Positions 12,307 to 24,549 of a stretch of DNA of 64,000 nucleotides are shown piece by piece. Within the stretch, counting starts at the first letter, position 1. Every line of letters begins with the position of its first letter. The notes beneath the pieces are model-generated. The model saw only the letters and a list, made by a program, of their open reading frames with translations. It was not told the DNA's origin and did no database searches. The translations under genes and the position numbers were made by a program. Source of the DNA: Histoplasma ohiense (lineage: Eukaryota; Ascomycota; Eurotiomycetes; Onygenales; Ajellomycetaceae); assembly GCA_017607445.1 (NCBI GenBank), contig JAEVHH010000006.1, positions 434,001-498,000 on the forward strand, in the 5' to 3' direction.

Positions 12307-12840
12307 TGTGATGGGTTAGCATCTGTTAGTAATTAACTTACACAACCAACTCCCCTCCTGCACCCGCTTGTTCCTGGCTGTTGTGACCTTGCATAACCCT
12401 CGATGTTCTTCCGCTCCGTGCTCCGCGCTCGTGTAGTTTCTAACGATTCTTCCATGTAGCTCTTAATGTTCTTCCACTCCATGCTCCATGCTTGTGTAGT
12501 CTCTAATGATTCTTTCACATAGCTTCTTATGTTCTCCTGCTCTGTGTTCTGCACTTATATAGTCTCTAATGATTCTTTCATGTAGCTCTCAATGATTTCT
12601 CTGTCTCACATTCCACACTTGTGTAGCTTCTAATGATTCTTATGTGTACTTCTTAATGTTCTTCTGCTCTGTGCTCCACTGTGAAGTGGCTTCTGATATT
12701 CTTCTGCTCTGAACTTTCCTCTATAAGAACCCTCTTTATATGATCTTTTCTTCTGATTTCTTTTCTCTTTCTTTCCTTAATCAATTTGTAATCTGTAATT
12801 AGGATAGTATCAAATCATTAATTGAAGTACACTCATTACA
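12307..12840 (+). repeat. 5' LTR of G1 copy D
   Basis: 534-bp LTR with a single copy of the 63-bp unit that is doubled in its partner 3' LTR (597 bp). The outer third keeps several CpG sites (cctcgatg, ccgctccg, ccgcgctcg), but the inner 65 bases have lost all of them. Confidence 0.95.
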
Positions 12841-13743
12841 TTATGAATTGATTCTTCTGCATTTAAGATCTGAGTGTTTTGTTATTAGTTCTTACATCTA
12901 AGTGTGTTGTTATCAGTTCTTACACTTGAGTGTGTCATTTACAGATCTGAGTGTCTAGTTGTTACAAGAGATCTCTCATGAGCCTGAGTGCTCTTATCAT
13001 TAGTTATATAGATCATCATATCTAAGTGTCTGAAACACAATTGACTGTGTTCTACAAGGCCTGAGTGTCTACAAACTGTAACACTGCAAATAGCATTCAC
13101 AAAGAAGCTTGATCAAGCTTAGCACTGCAACACTGCAAATAGTGTCTGTGAAAGAACTGAGTGTCTACAAGTATTCCTTTTCTTTTACTATTATTACATG
13201 TTCTTAGATATCAAAATGAACTATGAACAATTCTACAAACACCCACCACACCTGAACACAGTGGATGACAACTTAGACCTACAAAGTATCCTTCAGCAGC
13301 AAGCACTACAGATGATCAAATTGCAACAATGACTTGCTGAGATGAGCACTTCTGTGTTCATCATTCCTTCTACACTCATGTCTTATGAAAAGTCCTCAAG
13401 AGAGAAGCTTTCAATCTTTGACAAATACAAGAAAGATCTAGCACTCTATCTTGTGTGAAAGTCAAAAGCAAATGTCAAATTGAACATTGATGAATGAGCA
13501 ATAGACTTGCTATTCAATCAAGTGTGGTATATTCATAGCAGGTTGAATGGCAACACATTAGTGAAATTTCAACTCTGAATGAGTCATTGTCAGAACAATC
13601 AGCATACATCAGAGCTAGTCTTCTGACAACTTGACTCCCTCTTTCTTGATTCTACACTTCAAGTCAAGGTGTTGAACTGGCTTAATCAGACTTATCAAAT
13701 AAATGTTGTGTTGACAACTTATCTTTCTGAATTCAATTGCAAG
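12841..13743 (+). pseudogene. G1 copy D leader and gag N-terminal part
   Basis: Primer-site remnant 'ttatgaattgatt' at 12841-12853, leader repeats at about 12870-13010, then the gag ATG at 13216. The gag frame runs 528 bp before copy E splits it at GCAAG (13739-13743). Together with 19844-20329 it makes 1014 bp, the same as intact-length gag in B and E. Several TGA codons interrupt it. Confidence 0.87.
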
Positions 13744-14277
13744 TGTAACGGGCGTACTTCGATTAACGATTTGGTACTATCCTAATTACAGATTACGAAT
13801 TGATTAAGGAAAGAAAGAGAAAAGAAATCAGAAGAAAAGGTTGTACGAAGGGGGTTCTTATAGAGGAAAGTTCGGGGCGAAAGAATATCAGAAGCCGCTC
13901 CACAGTGGAGCGTGGAGTGGAAGAACATTAAGAGATATGTGTAAGAATCATTAGAAGCTACACAAGCGTGGAATGTGGGATGGGGGAATCATTGAGGGCT
14001 ACGCGGAAGAATTGTTAGAGACTACATGAGCACAGAACACAGAGCAGAAGAATGTAAGAAGCTATACAGAAGAATTGTTAGAGACTATACAAGTGTGGAG
14101 CACAGAGCAGAAGAATGTTAAGAGCTATGTGAAAGAATTGTTAGAAACTACATGAGTGCAGAGCATGGAGTGGAAGAACATCAAGGGTTATGCAAGGTCA
14201 CAACAGCCAGGAATGAGTGGGTGCAGAAGGGGAGTTGATTGTGTAAGTTAATTACTAACAGATGCTAACCTGTCACA
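13744..14277 (-). repeat. 3' LTR of G1 copy E
   Basis: Outer end (13744 onward) keeps all five CpG sites of the terminal segment (TGTAACGGGCGTACTTCG...). The inner end (up to 14277) has lost all of its own. Confidence 0.95.
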
Positions 14278-17200
14278 TTATCCCCCTCTATCAGGGTGAG
14301 TGAGGACTTGTAGGTGTCGAGGGCGGCAGTGTCCTTCAAGGCGGACGCAGGTTCCCAGATTGGACAATTGTATCCTACCCATTTGACAAGGTATTCACAG
14401 CAGTGGTGGTTGGTTCTATTGTCAAGGATTGCTTCAATTTCCCACTCAAGTTCATTGTCTTCTTCTACAATGGCAGGTGGCTGCCAATCAGAGGTTCTCT
14501 GTGAGGGGAATGGATCCTCAACTGTGGGTCGGAGCAGGTTTGTATGAAAGATGTTGTGGATGCCAGGCGGGGTGTTGAGTCAATAATTGTGTGTGCCTAG
14601 CACTTCCTTCACTGTATACTTGGTGTGATGATAATCTAGTGTATGCAAGGAGTGGTCTGTTCTTATGTTCTTGAGGTCCAGTCAGACTTTGTCTTCTACA
14701 TGATATTGAATTGCAGGACTTCTTCTGATGTTTGCTTGATCCTCATAATCTTGCTGAATGCTGGCCATTGAAGCTTCTGTCTATTCACAGACTTTCTTCA
14801 GTTTGCTCACAATATTCTCTGCCACCTGTATGGGGCTGCGGGTGTACGCGGTTTCTCAGAGAGTCTCAGAGAAGTTCAGAACCTCTAAATTGTATCTGTG
14901 TAGAAGAAAGAATGAGCTTACACCTGTTGTAGCAGAATCTCAACTGTTAATCACAATCTCAGTGTGCAGCAGCAGATTGCTTCAGTTGTCTTGTGCATAA
15001 TTGCAGAACTTACAAAGGATGTTCTTTACTGTTTGTATCATTCTCTCAGTAGCTCCATCAGTCTCTGGGTGGTATACTGTTGACAACTTTCATTCAATTC
15101 TTAGCAATTGGCATACACAGGCCCAGAGTGCACTGACAAATTGACTGCCTCTATCTGACACAATGGATGAAGGCAGGCCATGCATACAATAGAACAGGCT
15201 TCTGACAAAGGTGTCTGCAACTACTTTGACATCCATCTTGTCACAGAGCTGTAGTATTACACCCTTGCTGAGTCAGTTGACAATGACTAGAATGTTCATA
15301 GAACCTCCACTCTCAGACAAGGAAACTGCAAAATCAATAGCTATATTGCACCAAGTTCAGTCGGGGACAGATAGGGGCTTCAGCATCCCTTTTCAGTGTT
15401 CACACCATGCCATCACTGAGCCACAGTGATCACAGTTGCATACGAACCAGTGTATGTCTTTCGACATATCTGGCCAGTAGAATTCTCGGGCGATGATGTT
15501 GTACATGATTTCACATCCTGAATGCCTGGTCATCGGTGAGTCATGAATTTCTTGCATGATTCATGTTTGTAGAGGTTCTGAATCGGGGACCCATCATCTA
15601 TCTCAAAAGCATAAGCAGTTGTCATCATCAATCAAACATGCTGAGATATCCATTCTTGAGTATACATCTGTGGGGAATTGAGATGCTTTGCTTTGTACAG
15701 CTTCAGTGGCTTGTTGTCAGAATTCATCTGCTTCTGCTGCTAGTCTCCATTGTTCTTTGAGCAAGGGTTCTTGAGCTTGGGACTGGTTGATATGTATGTG
15801 GGGTTTGTCTGGTTGTGTAGGACTTTCTATGATTGCAGAATTGATTAATCAATGCTCTCAATGTTTCCACCTGTCATCTAAGTCATCAGATGGCATATCT
15901 TGTTCTCAGCAGAACAGAGCATCCACAAGAGTGTTCTCTACTCCAGATCAATAACAAATTGTGAATGAAAAACAGCTAAGAAACAATGACCAACACATAT
16001 GCCTCTCAGTGAGCTTACAAGTGATTGTGAAGTATTCTAAGTTCTTATAATCAGTAACAATCTCAAACTTCTCAACACTCATAAGTTCAGACTCTCATTT
16101 CTCAAGGCATTGTATGATCACTAAGAGCTCCTTGTCATAGATCTCATAGTTGCATTCAGCAGACAACATCTTTTTCAAGATGAAGACACAAGATTATAGA
16201 ACACCTTCATTATCATATTGCATTAGTGCTCCATCTACTACATAATTCAAGACATCTGTTTCAAGAATTGTATGCTTATCTGAATTGAATGATTGCAGCA
16301 TCAGGGCATTTGTGAACATACACTTCAGCTTTTTGAATGCTGCATCCACTTCATCAGTTCATTGGAATACAGTGTCTTTCCAGGTCAGGTCCATCAGTGG
16401 TTGTACAATATCAGAGAAGTCTTTGATGAACCTTCAGTAGAAGTTGGTGAATTCTAGAAAGCTTCTAGTCTCTTTTATCAAGACTGATGCCTTCCAGTTG
16501 AGGATTGCTTCCACCTTCTTAGAATCCATGCGTACGCCTTTTTCAGCTTCGATGATGAATTCTAGATAGGTTATAGACTTGGTCTCAAAGTTGCATTTGT
16601 CAATGTCCACTTACAGTCCAGCTTTTCATAGGCAGTCAAGCACTTGTCATACATGCTTACAGTGCTCAGTGAGTGATCCATCAGTGAAGATCAAGATATC
16701 ATCCATGTACACTGAGGTGATCTCATCAAGCAGGTCTCATAGAGCCCAGTTAATGTATTTCTGGAACATACTCAGAGCATTCACTAATTCAAAGGGGGTC
16801 ACTGTCCATTTGTATAATCTGTAATGTGTACAAAAGACAGTTAGCCATTCATCACCTTCATTAATCCTTATCTTGTAGAAGGCCGCAGAGATGTCAAGTT
16901 TTGTAAACCATTTTACTTTTCCTATTCATTCAAGCATTTCATTGATGAGTGGGAGGGGGTATCAGTCCTTCTGCGTAATCTTGTTGAGTCCTCAATAGTC
17001 GACACAGAATCATAAGCCTCCTTCTGATTTCTTTGCAAACAGTACAGGTGCTGCAGTGGGTGAGTTGCTAACACAAATGAAGTCTTTGTCTAGTAATCCA
17101 TTGAGTGTTTTTCATAGAACAAGGAGCTTGTTGTGTGACATGCTGTAGAGAGGACTCCAGAGCAGTTGCAGGTCCTTACCATCTTTCTTAATGAGCTCAA

Positions 17201-17843
17201 TCATATGATCTATACTGGGTCCTCAGTGAGGGGGAAGCTTTTCAGCTTCTTTCTCATCAAACACATCTGCAAAGTCTTTGTACAATTCAGGTAGTTCCTT
17301 GCACAGTTTCTTGGGGTCTTTGAGTTCTAACTTTTCTAATGCTTTCTTGATATCCACCATGCTAGCAGCAAACACTTGGACATTCTTCTTCTCATGTGCT
17401 TGGTGGGTTAGTAGTTTGTACACTTCCACTGATATCTGGGTGAGATCAGTGGTTCTATCAACATCCTTCTTGTAAACACAGTTGCCTTCTGGGAAAATAA
17501 GGCAGTGGTTGCATGCATCCAACAAGGTTCCAAATTCTGTGAGCCATGATAGGCCAAGCATTAGATCATACTCAAGATCTTGTATTTTGTATGTGTATAC
17601 ATTCTTTTTCTTGTGTCCTTCTACATCAACATTAAATCTTACCATATTGTAGGAGGCGGATCCTCTGGGGCTGTCAAATCCACTGAGCTTACACAGTTTG
17701 AGAAAGGGGATACACTGAAGCTTATGCTTCTCGACCAGCTGGGTGTCTATAAGAGTGTAGTGAAGGAAACCACTGTCTATCATTGCTTGTACATTGACTA
17801 AGCTATTTACAATGACAGGGACCATGATTGCATCTGCTTGCAT
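14265..17843 (-). pseudogene. G1 copy E pol polyprotein
   Basis: 3579 bp in one frame with no indel relative to copies B and G. Domains from the N-terminus: aspartic protease (IDSG, about 17780) within an open stretch 17223-17843; RT with intact YMDD near 16705; RNase H about 15900-16330; integrase about 14600-15860 with HHCC remnants, D,D,E signature and ETDGATERM; chromodomain about 14290-14480 with YLVKW and IWEPASAL residues. The stop TAG is at 14265-14267 inside the LTR. TGA codons at former Arg/Trp sites disable it, but fewer than in older copies. Pol is reached from gag by a -1 shift, so translation would begin near 17915 rather than at the Met used here as the left marker. Confidence 0.9.
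14278..14289 (-). promoter_or_regulatory. Polypurine tract of copy E
   Basis: On the minus strand AGAGGGGGATAA immediately before the 3' LTR, equivalent to the copy B tract. Pol translates through it. Confidence 0.8.
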
Positions 17844-17896
17844 CTTCTGCTCAAATCTCCAGCTAGCTTTTTGCTCCTTGAGCTCTCATCCACATT

Positions 17897-18910
17897 TTAG
17901 AGCAAGAGCTCATCTTTTCCCTGTTCTTGTCTATCCACAGACGACACAGTGTTCACGCGCATGGGGGTTTTACTCAGAGCAATCACATTTGGACATTGGT
18001 TCACAAAGTGCTCTGACTTGTCACAGCATATGCAGACTTCTCTGGTGATTCGATCAGCAGCATTCTTCCCTGAGACATTGAGGATCCTCAGACGGCTTGC
18101 ATTCACATGTGAGACCCAGTTCATTGATTCTGGTTTGAAGGTGGGGGGCGCTGCAGAGTGGTTTGGGGTGTACACATTTGTTCAGTGGAATCCTCTACAA
18201 TTTTGAAGCACACAGAACTGAGACAGGTCATTGTCCAACAGACAAAGATCAATGCAGAATTCACTGTATGTTGAGAGCTTTGAACACTCTACACTTCAGT
18301 TATGCAATTGAAAGTTCAAGTTCTTGAACAACATGTTGATCTTGACAGTGTCATCCCAGTCTTGCCCACCTGCTTCTAGGAGCTTGTGATCAAATTCAGA
18401 AAGATAAGTTGCCAACATGACATCCATCTGATGAGTCTGATTTAGCCAGTTCAATGCCTTGGCTTGAAGTGTAGAATTGAGAAAGAGAGAGTTGAGTTGT
18501 TGGAAGACTAGCTCTGGCATATGCTGGTGGTTCTGACAATGGCTCATCCAGGGTTGGAATTTTGCTAACACATCGCCATCCAATCTGCTATGGATATACC
18601 ACATCTGATTGGATAGCAAGCCTATTGCTTGTCCATCGATGTCCAATTTGGTGTTCACTTTCAACTTTCACATGAGGTAGAGCGCTAGGTCTCCCTTGTA
18701 TTTGTCAAGAATTGAGAGCTTCTCTCTTGGGGGCTTTTCATGAGGCGCGGGTGTAGAAGGAATGGTGAACACAGAAGTGCTCATCTCAGCAAGTTGTTGT
18801 TGCAATTCAGCCATCTGTAGCATCTGCTGCTGGAGGATGCTTCATAGATCTAAGTTATCATCTGCTGTGTTTGGATGCAGCAGGTGTTTGTAGAATTGCT
18901 CATAGTTCAT
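17897..18910 (-). pseudogene. G1 copy E gag
   Basis: 1014 bp: Met at 18910, stop TAA at 17897-17899. The first part is helical and Gln-rich (QQLAEMSTS near 18770), then a capsid-like region open at 18296-18664, then a nucleocapsid knuckle CICCDKSEHFVNQC near 18020 inside the open stretch 17897-18175. A few TGA codons separate these parts. Gag would form the virus-like particle and bind the RNA; this copy cannot do so without readthrough. Confidence 0.88.
17915..17921 (-). promoter_or_regulatory. Probable -1 frameshift site (G GGA AAA) in copy E
   Basis: Read on the minus strand in gag phase: CAG GGA AAA GAT, five codons before the gag TAA. GGGAAAA fits the X XXY YYZ rule, and pol is in the -1 frame and open across this point apart from one decayed Arg codon. 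The same heptamer stands at the same place in copies D (20305-20311) and G (33995-34001). Confidence 0.72.
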
Positions 18911-19291
18911 TTCAATATCTAAGAACATATAATAATAAAAAAAAGAAAAAAAATACTCAGTCCTCTCACAGGCACTATTTGCAGTGTTGCAGTGCTAAGC
19001 TTGATCAAGCTTCTTTGTGAATGCTATTCGCAGTGTTACAATTTGTAGGCACTCGGGCCTTGTAGAACACAGTCGATTGTGTTTCAGATGCTTAGGCACG
19101 ATGGCCTATATAACTAATGATAAGAGCACTCAGGCCCACGAGGGATCTCTTGTAATGACTAGGCACTCAGGCCTGTAAACGACGCACTCGGGCGTAAGAA
19201 CTGGTAACGACGCACTCGGGCGTAAGAACTGGTAACAACACACTCAGGCGTAAGAACTAATAATGAGGCACTCGGGCCTTAAACACAGAAG
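18911..19291 (-). other. G1 copy E leader with about 28-bp tandem repeats
   Basis: Non-coding leader. At about 19155-19265 the plus strand shows 'actcgggcgtaagaactggt' repeated about three times at 28-bp spacing, and 'actc(a/g)ggcc' recurs elsewhere. The repeats are conserved in copies B and D, so they are a family trait. Function unknown; they may be packaging or structural RNA. Confidence 0.75.
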
Positions 19292-19304
19292 AATCAATTC
19301 GTAA
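19292..19304 (-). promoter_or_regulatory. Self-complementary primer-binding site of copy E
   Basis: Directly inside the 5' LTR the element RNA reads TTACGAATTGATT. It is the exact complement of AATCAATTCGTAA inside the LTR (19354-19366 on the plus-strand map), 53 bases downstream of a TATAA. There is no 3' tRNA-type TGG start. This is the layout of Tf1-type self-priming. Confidence 0.75.
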
Positions 19305-19838
19305 TGTAACAGGCGTACTTCAATTAATGATTTGGTACTATCCTAATTACAGATTACGAATTGATTAAGGAAAGAAAGAGAAAAGAAATCAGAAGAAAAG
19401 GTCATATGAAGGGGGTTCTTATAGAGGAAAGTTCAGGGTGGAAGAATATCAGAAGCCGCTCCACAGTGGAGCGCGGAGCAGAAGAACATTAAGAGGTACG
19501 CATAAGAATTGTTAGAAGCTACATGAGCGCGGAATGTGGGGTGGGAGAATCATTGAGGGCTACGTGGAAGAATCGTTAGAGACTATATGAGCATGGAACA
19601 CAGAGTGGGAGAACATAAGAAGCTACACAGAAGAATTGTTAGAGACTACACAAGCGCAGAGCACAGAGCAGAAGAACATTAAGAGCTACGCAGAAGAATC
19701 ATTAAAAACTACACAAGTGCGGAGCACAGAGCAGAAAAACATCGAGGGTTACACGAGGTCACAACGGCCAGGAACGAGCGGGTGCAGGAGGGGAGTTGGT
19801 TGCGTAAGTTAATTACTAACGGGTGCTAACCCGTCACA
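19305..19838 (-). repeat. 5' LTR of G1 copy E
   Basis: 534 bp. The TATA motif at 19419-19423 (minus strand CTATAAG) and the 13-base start region 19354-19366 are visible. The outer end keeps all CpG sites (cgggtgctaacccgtcaca); the inner end has lost three of five. Confidence 0.95.
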
Positions 19839-19843
19839 GCAAG

Positions 19844-20329
19844 CTTCTAGAAGCAGATGGGCAAGACTGGAATGATGCTGTCAAGATCAACATATTGTTC
19901 AAGAACTTGAACTTTCAGTTGCATAACTGAAGTGTAGAGCATTCAAAGCTCTCAATATACAGTGAATTCTGTGCTGATCTTTGTCTGTTGAACAATGATC
20001 TGTCTCAGTTCTGCATGCTTCAAAATTGCAGAGGATTTCACTGAACAAATGTGTACACTCTGAACTGCTCTGCAGTGCCCTCTGCCTTTGAATCAGAATC
20101 AATGAACTGAGTCTCACATGTAAATGCAAGTCATCTGAGGATTCTCAATGTTTCAGAGAAGAATGCTGTCAACTGAATCATCAGAGAAGTCTGCATACAC
20201 TGTGACAAGTCAGAGCACTTCACAAATCAATGTCTGAATGTAATCACTCTGAGTAAATCTCCCATGCATGTGAATGCTGTGTCACCTGTGGACAGGCAAG
20301 AACAGGGAAAAGACAAGCTCTCACTCTAA
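19844..20329 (+). pseudogene. G1 copy D gag C-terminal part
   Basis: Resumes the gag frame broken at 13743; 19839-19843 is the duplicated target GCAAG. It contains the knuckle CIHCDKSEHFTNQC near 20195-20236 and ends at the conserved TAA 20327-20329. The heptamer GGGAAAA at 20305-20311 is intact. Confidence 0.85.
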
Positions 20330-20382
20330 AATATGAATGAGAGCTCAAGAAGCAGAAAGCTAGCTGGAGATTTGAGCAGAAG

Positions 20383-23300
20383 ATGCAAGCAGATGCAATC
20401 ATGATCTCTGTCATTGTAAATAATCTAGTCAATATACAAGCAATGATAGACAGTGGTTTTCTTCATTATACTCTTATAGACATTCAGCTGATTGAGAAGC
20501 ATAAGCTTCAGTGTATTCTCTTTCTCAAACTGTGTAAGCTCAGTGGATTTGACAGCCTCAGAGGATCTGCCTTCTACAACATGGTAAGATTTAATGTTGA
20601 CATAGAAGGACATGAGAAAAAGAATGTATATGTATATGAAATACAAGACCTTGAGTATGATCTAATGCTCAGCCTATCATGGCTCACAGAATTTGAAACC
20701 TTGTTGAATGCATGCAACTGCTGTCTTATTTTCCCAGAAGATGACTGTGTTTATAAGAAGGATGTTGATAGAACCACTGATCTCACTCAGATATCAACAG
20801 AAGTGTACAAACTACTAATCCATCAAGTGTATGAGAAGAAGAATGTCCAAGTATTCACTGCTAGCATGACAGATATCAAGAAAGTGTTAGAAAAGTTAAA
20901 ACTCAAAGATCTCAAGAAATCATGCAAGAAACTATCTGAATTATACAAAGACTTTGCAGACATGTTCAATGAGAAAGAAGCTGAAAAGCTTCCCTCTCAC
21001 TGAGAACCTGGTATAGATCATACAATTGAGCTCATCAAGAAAAATGATAAGAATCTGCAACTGCTCTGAGATTCTCTCTACAGCATGTCACATAATGAGC
21101 TCCTCATTCTATGAAAAACACTCAATGAATTACTAGACAAAGACTTCATTTGTGTTAGCAACTCATCTGCTGCAGCATCTGTACTGTTTGCAAAGAAATC
21201 AGAAGAAGGCTTACAATTCTGTGTAGACTATTGAGAACTCAACAAGATTATATGGAAGGACTGATATCTTCTCCCACTCATCAATGAAACACTCAAATGA
21301 ATAGAAAAAGCAAAATGATTTACAAAACTTGACATCTCTGCAGCCTTCTACAAGATAAGGATTAATGAAGATGATGAATGGCTAACTGTCTTTTGTATGT
21401 GTTATGAATTATATGAATGGACAGTGACCCTCTTTGGATTAGTGAATGCTCTGAGTATATTCCAGAAATACATTAACTGGGTCCTATGAGATCTGCTCAA
21501 TGAGATTGCCTCAGTGTACATGAATGATATCTTGATCTTCACTGATGAATTGCTTACTGAGCACTGTAAGCACATACAACAAGTTCTTGACTGCCTATGA
21601 AAAGCTGAACTGCAAGTGGACATTGATAAATGCAACTTTGAGATCAAGTCTACAATCTATCTAGAATTCATCATCAAAGCTGAAAAAGATGTACATATGA
21701 ATTCTAAGAAGATGAAAGCAATTCTCAACTGAGAGACATCAGTCTCAGTAAAAGAGACTAGAAGCTTTCTAGAATTTGTCAACTTCTACTGAAGATTTAT
21801 CAAGAACTTCTTCAATATTGTATAATCACTAACAGATCTGATCTGAAAAGACACTGTATTTCAATGAACTGACAAAGCAGATGCAGCATTCAAAAAGCTG
21901 AAGTGTATGTTCACAAGTATCTCAATGCTGCAATCATTTGATTCAGATAAGCATACAATTCTTGAAACAGATGCCTCAGATTACATAATAGATGAGACAC
22001 TGATGCAATATGACAATAAAGATGTTCTACAATCTTGTATCTTCATCTCAAAAAAGATGTCATCCACTGAATGCAACTACAAGATCTACAACAAGAAACT
22101 TCTAGTGATCATATAATGTCTCAAAGAATGAAAATCCAAACTCATGAGTGTTGAGAGATTTGAGATTGTTATCAATCATAAGAATCTAGAGTACTTCACA
22201 ATCACTTGTAAGCTCACTGAGAGGCATATGTGTTGATCATTGTTTCTTAGCTGTTTTTTGTTCACAATTTGTTATTGATCTGAAGTAGAGAACACTCTTG
22301 CAGATGCTCTGTTCTGCTGAGAACAAGATATACCATCTGATGACTTGAATGACAGATGAAAACATTGAGAGCATTGATTAATCAACTCTGCAATTATAGA
22401 AAGTTCTACACAATCAGATGAACTCTGTATACATATCAATCAGTTCCAAGCTCAAGAACCCTCACTTGAAGAACAATGAAGACTAGCAGCAGAGATAGAT
22501 GAATTCTGACAACAAGCTATCAAAGCTGTACAAAGCAAAGCACCTCAATTCCCCACAGATGTATACTCAAGAACAGATATCTCAACATATTCAATTGACA
22601 ATAACAACTGCTTACACTTTCAAGATAGACAATGAGTCCTCAATTCAGAATCTCTATGAACACAGATCATGCAAGAAATTCATGACTTGTTGATGACTGA
22701 GCACTCAGAACACAAAATCATGTACAATATTGTTGCTCAAGAATTCTACTGACCAGATATGTTGAAAGACATACACTGATTTGTATGCAACTGTGATCAC
22801 TGTGACTCAGTGACAGCATGACATGAACACTGAAAAAGAATGCTGAAGTCTCTATCTGTTTCTGACTGAACTTGGTGTGATATAGCTATCAATTTTGCAG
22901 TTTTCTTACTCAAAAGCAGAGATTCTATGAACATTCTAGTCATTGTCAATCAACTCAGCAAGAATGTAATACTGTATACAGCTCTGTGACAAGATGAATG
23001 CTGAAGTAGTTGCAGATGTCTTTGTCAGAAGCTCATTCTATTGTATACACAGTCTGTCTTCATCCATTGTGTCAGATAGAGACAGTCAATTTGTCAGCAC
23101 ACTCTGAGCCTGCATATGCCAATTATTAAGAATTGAATGAAAGTTATCAATGACATACCACTCAGAGACTGATGGAGCTACTGAGAGGATGATACAAACA
23201 GTAAAGAACATTCTCTGTAAGTTCTGCAATTACACACAAAACAACTGAAGCAATCTGCTGTCATATACTGAGATTATGATTAATGATTGAGATTCTGCTA

Positions 23301-23965
23301 CAACAGCTATAAGCTCATTCTTTCTTCTACACAGATACAACTTAGAGGTTCTGAACTTTCTCAAGACTTCTCAAGAAACCACACACACCCACAGTCTCAT
23401 ACAGACAGCAGAGAACATCATGAGCAAGTTGAAGAAAGTCTGTGAATGAGCAGAAGCTTCAATGACCAGCATTCAGCAAGATTATGAGAATCAAATAAAC
23501 ATCAGAAAAAGTCCTGCAACTCAATATCATATAGAAGACAAAGTCTGACTGAATCTCAAGAACATAAGAACAGATCACCCCTCACATATACTAGATTATC
23601 ATCACACCAAATATACAGTGAAGGAAGTGCTAGACACACACAATTATCAACTTGACACTCTGTCTGACATTCACAACATCTTTCATACAAACCTGCTCCG
23701 ACCCATGGCTGAGGATTCATTCCCCTCACAGAGAATCTCCAATTGACAGCCACTCATCATTGTAGAAGAAGACAACAAACTTGAATAGAAAATCAAAGCA
23801 ATTCTTGATGATAGAATCAACTGCTGCCACTGTGAATACCTCATCAAATGAATAGAATACAATTGTTCAATCTGAGAACCCATGTCTGTCTTGAAGAACA
23901 CTGCCGCCCTCAACATCTACAAGTTCTCACTCACCTCAGTAGAGGGGGATAATGTGACAGATTAG
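20383..23965 (+). pseudogene. G1 copy D pol
   Basis: 3583 bp to the TAG at 23963-23965 in the LTR, 4 bp longer than the family's 3579. The extra bases are near 22975, where 'atactgtatacagctc' replaces 'atactacagctc', shifting the integrase frame. The protease and linker are open at 20383-21003 (IDSG near 20447). The RT box reads YMNDILIF near 21520. TGA stops are frequent in RT and integrase. The chromodomain end is near 23780-23900. Confidence 0.87.
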
Positions 23966-24549
23966 CATCTGTTAGTAATTAACTTATGCAATCAACTCCT
24001 CTTCTGCATCTGCTCATTTCTGACCATTGTGATCTTGTGTAATCCTTGATGTTCTTCCACTCTGTGCTTCACACTTGCATAGTTTCTAACAATTCTTCTG
24101 TGTAGCTCTTAACATTCTTTCACTCTGTGCTCTGCACTTGTGTAGTCTCTAATGATTCTTCTGTGTAGCTTCTTACATTCTCTCACTCTGTGTTCTGTGC
24201 TCATGTAGTCTCTAACAATTCTTCTATATAGCTTCTTACATTCTCTCACTCTGTGTTCTGCACTCATATAGTCTCTAACAATTCTTCTGTGTAGCTCTCA
24301 ATGATTCCTCCACCTCACATTCCACACTCGCGTAGCTTCTAATGATTCTTATGTGTACCTCTTAATGTTCTTCCACTCCACACTTCACTGTGGAGCAGCT
24401 TCTGATATTCTTCCACTCTGAACTTTCCTCTATAAGAACCCCCTTCATACAACCTTTTCTTCTGATTTCTTTTCTCTTTCTTTCCTTAATCAATTCGTAA
24501 TCTGTAATTAGAATAGTATCAAATCGTTAATCGAAGTACGCCCGTTACA
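23953..24549 (+). repeat. 3' LTR of G1 copy D (597-bp form)
   Basis: The 63-bp unit ('tagtctctaacaattcttc...') is present twice in near-identical form, as in the solo LTR at 50930, whereas its own 5' LTR has one. The outer end keeps five of five CpG sites and the inner end none. It is followed by TTTAT, the target duplication. Confidence 0.93.

Larger units (their letters stand above)
13744..19838 (-). mobile_element. G1 copy E, full-length and least decayed internal copy
   Basis: Complete 6095-bp minus-strand chromovirus, 534-bp LTRs at both ends, TSD GCAAG (13739-13743 and 19839-19843). It is the innermost element of the F-A-C-D-E nest, so it should be the youngest there, and it keeps the most CpG and the best coding frames. 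For example, the protease-RT junction is open over 206 codons, and the RT box still reads YMDD (near 16705). It best shows the family's self-priming pair, leader repeats and frameshift heptamer. Confidence 0.95.
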
